Below, one piece after another: positions 1 through 9,639 of a stretch of DNA of 64,000 nt (positions are counted from its first letter, which is position 1; every line of letters begins with the position of its first letter). The stretch covers positions 45,524,074-45,588,073 of the forward strand of contig CM069455.1 of the NCBI GenBank assembly GCA_035610835.1, read 5' to 3'. The notes under the pieces are model-generated. The model was not told the origin of the DNA, did not search any database, and saw only the letters and a program-made list of their open reading frames with translations. The translations under genes were made by a program, and so were the position numbers. This DNA comes from Ophiura sarsii. Its lineage: Eukaryota > Echinodermata > Ophiuroidea > Amphilepidida > Ophiuridae.

Positions 1-2689
1 GTGAAAGGGTTTTAGTGACCTTGATTTAAAAATGGACAATTTCGGACAGTTTTCCGCGTTCTTTTATTGCGTGTTATTCATATTTGGATTTTTTTTTTTG
101 CAGAGTGCAGTGCAATCGCTGACCTGATCGCCGTATGTGTGGCAGGGCCTTTACAAAATGAAGTAATGGTTTTGCTTACAAGTAATTGCTCTATGAAGAT
201 TTAACACTTTTCACGCGGCTATTAGTTTTACCATGCACAAAACAGATTTGTCATAAACCTTTCCCACCTTTCAAAGTCTATCTCTAGAATTACAGAACCA
301 ATACTACGCAAGTTTCTACTTATTTTAATGCATTTATCAAGTTGATTCCAAATATGGTAATGACATTTAATTATTTTGACATTCATCAAATATTTTGTGA
401 AATTTTGGAATGCCGTCTGCAGACGCCTGACGCGTGCGTGGAAAGTGTTAAAACATGACTACAGTGCAACAGAGCATAAATTTCCGAATATTGAATTATT
501 AATATAGTGCCTCCTGATTGTTGTACAACAATGAACATTTCAATCCTAAGTATGTGTATCATATATAATTAAAACAGCTTTGTTTTAAAGTACTATTTCG
601 TGTCCTCGTATGATTATCAGCATTGTTACATTTCTTATTAAACCTGATTTCGGATTGGCCAATACTTGATTATCCATACACGCTAATCCAACCAGCTACT
701 GCCTACTTCCTTTCAAGGCCTTGACTATTTAAACACAAATTTTTATTATTTAGACTTAGTGCAGGCTTTTAACACGATACCTGTTTGTACACCCATGCAT
801 GTCAGCACACGGTCACCTAAAGTAACATACACCATTATGACTGCACACTGGCGAATTGCATTTCAAATTTCTTGTAGCGCGAATTTTAAACCACTGGTCC
901 TTTAGCATGAGCATGTCCTTGAACATTCCTTCCATTGTTTGCGTGCATGGTTGCACAAGTATTAATAGACTTTTGCCAAGTCTGTGTACAGTTGTATGAA
1001 ATAGTGGTTACATGTGTTTTTTTCTCTTTTTAAATATACTAAATGTTTGGAGGACGATATTTTAAATACTAAAGGGATATTGAATTATCTGCTCAGACCA
1101 TTCGTTTAAGCACATCTTTACCTTTGATTTGATACCATGCAAGTCTGGTTTGGATACACAGTATTACTTAATAATTTCAACGAGTTTGGTCATTAATTAA
1201 GCTTAATTAAGACAGATTTTGGGTTTTTGTTAAAAGTAAAGATAAAAGTGAACTTTTTCTCAGACAGTATTGTTGGCAATGATGGGAACTTCATTTCCTG
1301 TAACTTTGGTGTTAATAGCATTTATAGTTTTTGCTGGAAATTCCAAAAAGCAAAATATTAATGTATTTCTCTATAATATGCTAATCATATGCAAATAAGG
1401 TCAAACCATTTTGTTTCTTCTATGACATTAAATCACCAAGCTGTATTCTATAATATGATATTGTCTCCTTGTCTTACATATGTTACTTTTTGAATTAGAG
1501 TGTAATTTCAATAACATGCACTTTTGGAAATTTATGCTCTGTTGCACTGTAGTAAAAACAATAAATTGCTGGTATTCATTTATCCGGCCCATTTTATATT
1601 ATCAAGTAAGCAGTAAGATTACATTGTACTTTGTTTCCAGACGGGGAAATTGTACTGAAAGTGCCATTTATTTGGAAGCTCTTGTTTTGGCTCTAGAATT
1701 ATGCGCAATTTATATAGATGTTTGGATGACAAATGCTCGTTAAAATGCACTTTTGTTAACCCCTTGATTGATACAGCAACTTGATTGAATAAATAGTGAT
1801 ACTCTAGGCAAACTCGTTGCAAAAATAATGTTCTCTCAATACGTGAGAAATATAGGTCACGTTTATCATAAAATAATATCATAATCAAGTTTATTATCTG
1901 ATCTTATTTTACTAGCCAAGAGGTACACCTTCTCAAAAATAGCGCCCTCATTTGTTTTGGTGGACATGCCATTGTTTACATTTGTTTTTCACTTATGGCT
2001 GATCAACAGTGTCTCACCGCTTCTCTTTACAGCTTGTTATTGCTTGATGGAAAACCCTTACAACTCTGAACACCACACATACCCTTTTGATCACTACACC
2101 GGTAGCACGCCCATGCTTCAGACTATCTTCCCGGTCGATCACGGCGGGCGATATTATTTTATGGGGACGGAAAAATTATATTTCCGAGTACGCCCCACTG
2201 GCGTAGTGGACCACGATACAAACTCATATGCGGGGGGCTCTAGTTCGAATCATGTCAATGGTCAAAGACGGTTTTTCTACCACCATTCCGTAACCCCTGA
2301 TAATTAACCCCGAATTCATCCCATCAGGAACGTTAAGGTCAATGAACTAAAGTTACTATACAACTGCAACGACTTCGACTTACAAGTTGTTTTAAAACTC
2401 CTCATTGTTTTAATACGTCAATGACTGTTAATCAAAACCAATCGTATCTAATCCCACGGAAACGGCAAAGTACAAAGTGATCATTATTCGTAATAAATCT
2501 GTCGATTTAACATTAAATTTGGCGAGTACGCTATCCGGTGTTCAATAATTCGTTGAGGTTGATAGTGCTTTTGCCGTTAAAAATACGTCAGCGTAGTATT
2601 TGTCTGACAGGTTTGATGCCAATAACCCCCAGGTTTTTCATTCTAGAGTTTTATGTTGACATATCTAAAGTGCAAATTCTATCACAATG
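1..2689. other. Non-coding region, no gene recognised
   Basis: AT-rich sequence without a convincing gene. The short open frames here lack recognisable domains, codon-scale conservation or splice context. The longest, 1957-2307 on the plus strand (116 codons), resembles no family I know. Positions 220-457 hold a dispersed repeat, listed separately. No RNA gene or promoter could be supported. Confidence 0.5.
220..457 (+). repeat. Dispersed repeat, second copy at 58160-58378
   Basis: The stretch beginning TATTAGTTTTACCATGC and ending GTGGAAAGTGTTAAAACATG matches 58160-58378 in the same order and orientation. Both contain ACTTATTTTAATGCATTT and an internal CGTCTGCAGA block. Identity looks moderate (about 75-80% by eye). 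No terminal inverted repeats were seen, so the class is unknown. Confidence 0.6.
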
Positions 2690-3087
2690 TCCTCTATCCC
2701 CGAGCCCGATATGACCAAAATGATATTCAGATCCGCCTCCATGAATGAACAGCACAGCCCCTGGCTACAGTCGGGCACACGAGGGCGTACTCGTACTCAG
2801 ATCAGATTACTGCGCATCATTGAAAACTCACTAAAGTTCTCGTAACTAATCAAGGTCGCAGTGATAAACGAAATTTACGACACGGCGGAACTGCATTTAT
2901 CATCTATTGCTGTGTTGCATCGGGATTGGACATTGGATATAATTTGATGCAAAGTCGAGATTTCTCGAACTTGATTGGACAAGCAGTAGCGTTAAAAGTC
3001 ATATGTTTATGTTATACTATTACTACGCTTTACAGAACGTGTCGGGAGACATCATAATCGCATGTGTTGTATTTCTTGTACCAGAGA
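2690..3087 (+). promoter_or_regulatory. Upstream region of orphan exon 1, conserved in three units
   Basis: This segment resembles the regions just upstream of the signal-peptide exons at 18818 and 47165. Shared blocks include the TGGATATAATTTGATGCAA string, a TCGAGATTT(C/T)TCGAA block and the CTGCGCAT block. It therefore probably holds 5' UTR and promoter of an LDLa/CUB-type gene. No TATA box is conserved between the three units. The promoter role is inferred from position and conservation only. Confidence 0.45.
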
Positions 3088-3169
3088 ATGGCAATACGGT
3101 TTCTTGTAACGTGCTTGTCTTTTGTATGTGTTTTATCGTTTTCATACGGATCTACAAGCGTGCAACCGG
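3088..3169 (+). CDS. Orphan signal-peptide exon 1 of an LDLa/CUB-type gene (third paralogous unit)
   Basis: ATG at 3088 opens a 27-codon exon that ends in phase 1 at a consensus donor (G|GTAAGT). The product starts MAIRFLVTCLSFVCVLSFSY, a typical signal peptide, followed by GSTSVQP. It matches the first exons at 18818-18902 and 47165-47249, including the tail before the donor. It is one codon shorter and clearly more diverged. No LDLa or CUB exon follows before the cassette A receptor gene, so this is either an abandoned duplicate, an alternative first exon for the downstream exons, or the start of a gene whose other exons were lost. Confidence 0.6.
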
Positions 3170-3428
3170 GTAAGTAATATATTGCATTTTATAATCTTGT
3201 AGTTAGATTTGTATATAACATTTAGAAGTGCACACACACTCGTAAATGGATGGACTATGCAATGCAAATTAAATTTGTCATCAATTGCAGGTAGGAATAT
3301 TGGATAATGTTGGATAAGATACAAAACAATGAAAAAGTAGAACCTTAAGAGATCAAATCCCTTAAAAGGAAGTTTTTGATTTGCTTTTTTGAATTTTGTG
3401 AGTGCTGTAACTATTATTGAACTATTAA

Positions 3429-4741
3429 GGGGGCTGTGGACTCTCAGGTACAGCCTCCGTAAAACTGCCGTAACTTCTTCAATATTCATTTAATCTTTAT
3501 AAACGTATACAGTTTTTTGCAGAAAAGGGTTCAATGAATCCAACCATGATAATGAAATTGACCATTTTGGAAACAATTATAAAAAACATATTTTGTTCTT
3601 AAATATTTGGTAAAGATCATTCGTGTCAACTCCACGTGTCTTAGAATCAAAAATGTATTTTTAAATACTATTTAAATCATGTTAGATCCCGCGCGGTTCG
3701 GAGAGGGGGGGGATACGGAAGTATGCAAAACTTAAATTCAAAATCTTTTTTGTTCTCATTAGAGCGTAATACGTTTAAAATTATATTTTTGATATTTTAA
3801 AAAAAAGTTTTTCTCCGAATTTTGTTCCTACTAGCGAAAATTAGACCCTCATATTTTGGTCATTTCGATAAATATACAATGTTAAACTTTAAATCGTTTA
3901 AAGCAATCATTTATGTCTATGGCTCGGGTCCGAGAAGCTCCAATGTCGCATAATCTTGCATTAAAAGACAGTGGGTTGGAGAAGATGTGCTTTTTTTTAT
4001 ACAGAGCTCTATGGAATAAAATTTACATAATCGTCGATATCTCGAAAAGAAAATCATTAATGAAACATAATATTTTTTTCAAATTAACTTTTTGGGGCAG
4101 GAAATATACGGTTATTTTCTTTTTAAAAAAAAGATTAAAAAAACTAGATAATGACTTTATTTGGTTAGTCTACAATGAACAAATTGCCTGTTTTGGTTAC
4201 AACCCATCTTTCCCATTAATGAGAACTTTTACAATCAACACACACACGCACATCCCTCCCGTGCATGTCAGGATCAGTACACTCAAACCCGAGTCATATA
4301 AAGTATTGATTTTTTCTCTGATAAAATAAACAAATTTCGACGCCCGTTGGGTTTTATTGACATGAATCCTTATAGTAAGCAATTTACAATGGTAGTGGGA
4401 GGAGTAGTTTTTTGATTGATTAGGAGCCTTTGGATCCAATTGCTCCCAAAACGATGACCTGAGTTTCCGTGCCCGATTCTGGCATGTGATTCTTTTTTTA
4501 ACCTAATCTAATATTTTTGGAAATTTTGACCAAAAAGTGCCCAAAAACGTGAAAAAATTGAACCTTTTTTTTATTTTATACTTTTTAGTCAAAATTGATG
4601 CCAAATTTGGATTCTCTGATTCATTTCCTTTCCATTAAAGTATACTTTTATATACATTTGAGTCATAGTTCAATCATTCAAAAAACAAACATATTTGAGT
4701 CATAGTTCAATCACTCACAAAAAACTTCCTTAAGTCCCCCC
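3429..4741. mobile_element. TTAA-flanked DNA-transposon remnant (Kolobok/piggyBac-like target site)
   Basis: The left end is TTAA (3425-3428) followed by GGGGGCTGTGGACTCTCAGG. About 150 bp here match the terminal repeat of the element at 15343-17304. The right edge is CCCCCC followed by TTAA (4742-4745), but the sequence inside it does not match the left arm. It resembles the 27944-28408 family instead (a block around AAGTATACTTTTATATAC). This may be two related elements side by side or one hybrid. The 138-codon open frame inside (3913-4329) has no recognisable domain. Superfamily assignment rests on the TTAA flank only. Confidence 0.45.
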
Positions 4742-5760
4742 TTAAATATAAAATAGACAATTGGATCTACTGGTGATCTACCAATGAATTATTCTTCATT
4801 ACCAATTTAACTCTGCTATGGCTCGTAACTAAATAAAGCTCCGTCAAAAACATAATTGACATATATTATTTTATAAGCCATTCTTATGTGGTTTACCGTG
4901 TTAGCGTGTGTTAAATGAACGCGACTATTCAAAGCATGAAGTTGTTAAAAACTCGCTGGATTTACCGGTTTTATAAAGGGGGAAATTTGGAGTTGTTTGA
5001 TAAAAATAAATCACCAAAGAACATTTTTTTTAATGATAAAAGACAAAAATAATCAATTAACTAAATAAGAATGAGAATAAAATATAGTTCGTAGCTGTTT
5101 TGCTATATATGTGTAGGGGAGGATGGGGCAACTGGTCCAGTTATACATATTTCATGGTATAAAAGATTAAAGCGCGGGTAAATATTTACCGCATTGCTAT
5201 GATAATATCACCCATGTAACTGTTTACATATTGCCTGTAATTAATGTTAAAAATATTTAAAGAAAAAATCAATTACCACTTACCTAAATGTTTTACTTGG
5301 CGTGGCCCACTTTTTTACCCCCATTTTTGGGACAACTGATTCAATATGTTCCAATGGTTAAAATACACAAAAATCAGTGAATGACAACCCAGAAATAACG
5401 CACTGTTGTTTTACAAACATATTTACATATTATGTAATACATGTTTCCTGAAACCCATGTTTTATACAACTTTCGTAAATAGCAGTAATATACGAAAGCA
5501 AAGTTTTCGGCTACACTTTTTTTAGATAAAACGTTATGAATCTAGTACAATGGTAACAGAGTTGCGATGTTCAGATAACCCATACATTTGTCTATGTATA
5601 ACACTTTCTTTAATGTTTTTAATTACTTCATATAATCATCATTTAATCCTTATGATAAACTATCTTGATAATTGGCAAGCTTGTCATATTACTGGGGAAG
5701 TTAGTCAAAATAATCATGATGACCCAATGGTTAATATGCACAAATCGTGGTATAACTTTA

Positions 5761-7295
5761 CAAATATTTTTACAGACACAATTCAAAATATATTAAAGAT
5801 ATAATTCATAATATAGAGGCTTAAAAACTTAATCCAGCAGCTTCAAATGTGTTCCCTTTGAAAGCGGTGATTGTAAAGCTACATGATCAGCCCTATTCAT
5901 AAAGCCACACTATCATGAATAGCATTTGATTATGGAGCGCAAATAATCATGAAAATAACATCTATAAAAGTACCGCTGTTTCATCATTGGTCAAAATGGG
6001 TTCCTCTAACGCACAATGGACGAGGTCCAAAATCGATACCGATGCGCCAGAGTTTATGAATCTACTATGGTCATGTGTTATAAGCTCGCCTCCTTTCGCG
6101 TTACACACGGATTTTGGCTTTCGCGACATGATGTTAACTTTACACATTTATATTTGCTTGTATACCCCCTGAGGTAGTAAAGGTATATATTTTCTGAAGG
6201 GAAATTGCATGAGGAAACCAAATATGCCATTGAAATTATAGTACGACTAAGGACTAAAATGGTATGATTCAAAATGTTCGGAAAATATCAGAATTTTTAA
6301 TATTTAATTTGAGATCCATATAATTGTTATACCTACCCCTATCAATATTTACTTTACATATTTGAATTTTTCATGAAATTACCCATCAGATGATATATAA
6401 TTGTCAAAGGTTACTAGGTCGGTAAGGTAATTATACCGGCTAGTGAATATCTCCTATTTTTATTTTATATATTTTTAGAATTTTAAGAAATATTTTTCAA
6501 GGATGTACCCTTCCCTGATCTAAACTGCATTTTTGAATTCCTCTAGTTCCAAGCTTTCCAAAAATTTGTACTTTTGCTATCATAGGTTGAAAACTTTTTC
6601 TCTTATAGTCATTTGTATAAATCCGGTGAATTGAGGCTGATTATTCATGTTGACTGTGTAGTGAATAGGAAGAAAGCTGATGATCATTGTCTTATCCATC
6701 ATTGATTAGTTGTTACAAATAGTTGACAAGTATGTTGAACCGCATACTTAAAGACTACTAAATATCCTTTAAAATGGGACCAGAATGGTGTTTGTAACAT
6801 TAGGGGATGACTAGTTATGGTAAAAAGAACAAAGCATGGGATTATCCCCATTGAGTTTGTACAGGCGGCACCCCTTCCGGCGGCACCCCTTGCTATACTA
6901 ATGCTATTTTGCAGGCAGAACGCTTGTTATTAGGGCTTTAAAATGATACCAAAATTTGTTGAGATAGCTTTTGTGGTTTTAAAAATAATTAAGGAATAAG
7001 ACAGCATAAAACTAAAAAGTGTAACAGCACCACCCTATTGGGAGGCGAGTTCATAACGCGTGACCCTATAGTGTCAATGAAACTTGACTTGGTAATAAAA
7101 TTGCATAGAATGTGAAAAAATAATCACATTCGTTTTGGGTCTTAGACATTTTGGGGGTATTTCGGGCCTAATACCTCAATTTCCGCTATTGAATAATTAC
7201 AATATGGCATGAACTTGCTTTTAGAATGGTTTAAAGCCTCTATATTATGAATTATATCTTTATTATATTTTGAATTGTGTCTGTAAAAATATTTG
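5761..7295. mobile_element. 1.5-kb element bounded by 62-bp inverted repeats
   Basis: The 62 bp at 5761-5822 (starting CAAATATTTTTACAGACACA) are the reverse complement of 7234-7295 with one mismatch, so the two ends can pair. The interior 6128-7070 is shared with 19965-20965 in the intron of cassette A. No transposase-like open frame is present. No target-site duplication is visible at the outer edges. It is best described as a non-autonomous DNA transposon or foldback element of unknown superfamily. Confidence 0.6.
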
Positions 7296-7299
7296 TGGC

Positions 7300-8340
7300 A
7301 GGTACCGTGCAAACCCGTACGGTGTCACACTGCGAGCGCCCGGTGAGAGTTTGTTCAGCGGACGGTTATCCAGGCGGCAAGCACCCGTTTTAGCCGGCAT
7401 CCACTACTCAAAATATGGACAAACCCATCCATTATCACACAATAGTCGGGCAACCACAACTAACTTTCCATCTTTAACAGCCCGTCGCTGAGACGGCCGT
7501 TGACATTTTTTGCTGATTGTTTACCGTGTTGGACTCTTTTGTTTTTCTATTATGGGCCCCTCACATGTATCAGGACGGTGAGCCCGGTACCAGGCCGGTG
7601 ATGAACCGATATAGACCCGGTATATTACGGTATGGACCCAGTGACAACAAAAATATCAATGCGCCCGTTGATTGTTTGGACTCTGTTGTTTTTCTATGAG
7701 ACGGTATGGTGGCCGCCTACCACCACCACTCTACGAACGGGCGCAAAACGGGTACGCCGTCTTTATACCGTCCTCAAACCGGGCTCTCACCTTTCGCCGC
7801 CGCTTTTGCTCACACGGCAGGAGTTTTGAGCATGTTTAAAAATTCCTGCCGGGCGCGGATGGCCGGCAAAGTCCCCTAAACGTGTTCAACGGACGGAAAC
7901 GGCCCACCGTGTGTCCTCCCCGTGTGCCGCCGTCTGCACCAATTTGTCACACGGTAAGGGGCCGGCCAGCTCACACGGATACATGTGACTAATACATAGA
8001 TTTCCGGAATGTGAGTGAAGTGGCGAGCTTGAGCGATCAGCTTATAAAGGGCGGTTTTATGACGTTATCAAGGCGGTGCGGCCATTACCCAGGAGTTCTG
8101 GCCGGTGAGGACCTGATGAGGAGGTGGTATAAGCCCGGTTCCAGGCCGATGAGAACCCGGTATAGAACGAAACCCGGTGACAAAAAAAATCAATGCGGCC
8201 GTTGATATTCTTTGCTGATTGTTCACCGTTTTGGACTCTGTTGTTTTTCTATAAGACGGTAAGGGGCCGCCCAGCTCACACGGATACATGTGAGGGGCCT
8301 ATTAGACTATAATGTAGCCCAGCTCACACGAATTCATGTG
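7300..8340. repeat. GC-rich foldback repeat rich in CCGG/ACGG motifs (left copy)
   Basis: This stretch is much more GC-rich than its surroundings. It is full of short variants of TACCGGGTCCTCACCGG and of GCTCACACGGATACATGTGA, in both orientations. The same blocks occur at 32600-35730, partly inverted: 7680-7880 is reverse-complementary to 34240-34400. It ends where the cassette A duplication begins. Small open frames inside are by-products of high GC. Class unknown; a foldback-type DNA element is the best guess. Confidence 0.6.
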
Positions 8341-9639
8341 AAGGCCCCATAAAAGTTGACATTTCTTTTATACACCTAATTCATGTAATCGTAGAAGCGT
8401 GTGAACTGTTAGTCATGTTAGTATTATACACAAGGAAGTTCAAATACATTGGCACGGCGTGGTACATAAACATGTCAAAAGCAACGTATCTCAATGATAT
8501 AGAAGTAAACAACTTGTAGATTTGATTACGAAATAACATTTATTATTCTACATGGAAAATAATTGATTATGAGATAAAAGATGACATGCATTAATATGGA
8601 TGCGCAGGTCCACAAGTCTATCGTTATGTTGGCATCCGCTCCCCAAAAATATACCTGCCTATCCATTACCACAGCATATTTTCATTCTCTAAATCAATGA
8701 TCGAGAGATTCGAATGATAAATATGTTCAACTACTAATACTATAATTACAATTTATCGAAACGATATAAAACTATGTGCGCAGACGATGTGCGCGATAGT
8801 GTGTATGCGCAGATAATACATAGAGTATATTAAGTGATCGGCGTTTTACTCGCGCTTTCAGCATGTTCAGACTTAAGTCAGTGTGGGCAATCACTGCGTT
8901 TATTGAAATTGTGTTTACCCTGATGGCAGTCTGTTATCAATAAATAATCTTTGATAAAGACCCCCACAATTATCTTCACTAACCGTGGAAATTACTATTT
9001 CCAAGTGCATTCCTCGTATGTCAATTAACATGTTAAAGGGACACGCAGTGATGTCTTGGAGTATGCGTCTCAAATTTGATAAAAACTGGAATTTGTACAT
9101 TTTTACAATTGTATTACATATATGAACCTATACTTGTAAGGATTCAGTCAAATCAACCCTCTTTGTACAACAAAACGTCGATTCAAATATTCTGGTCTAC
9201 GGCTAGACAAGAATTTTACACTAATAGTTTGGGGAGCATAATGGGTTTGTCGTCCCAGTTTAGGTGACACAGGGAGTTATGTACCAAAATGTTCTTTGAA
9301 ATCGGTACCATTACAACCTAAGCACATCCTTGCCAACGCGTGTGGTTAATTGACCTCGATTTTGGGATAGAAGGTCACATGTGTTTCAATATGTTTCAAA
9401 GCCATGTGTGCTCCCCAGCTATAAACAGTCACAATATATAAATAGGCCTATTCTTGGCACAAGGCTGCTTTCGTGATTTTGTGAGAGGTAACAGCAAAAA
9501 TGACCATTACTAATGTTCATCTTAAATTCTGAAGTGATTCATATATAAACATACATCGTTACGAAGAGGCTAACATAGACCTTCCATTTTAAGTGAAACA
9601 AAGTCTGGTAATATACGTTTACCATTCAATAGTATTTAA
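8341..9639. other. 3' flank of receptor gene, start of cassette A
   Basis: Non-coding sequence downstream of the minus-strand receptor stop. From about 8368 onward it matches 35730-36978 of cassette B with small indels, so the duplicated segment begins here at the edge of the foldback repeat. It probably contains the receptor 3' UTR. I could not assign a polyadenylation site. No further gene seen. Confidence 0.5.

Noticed and set aside
1957..2307. 116-codon frame with a hydrophobic start
   Set aside because: No recognisable domain, no splice context and no copy elsewhere in the window.
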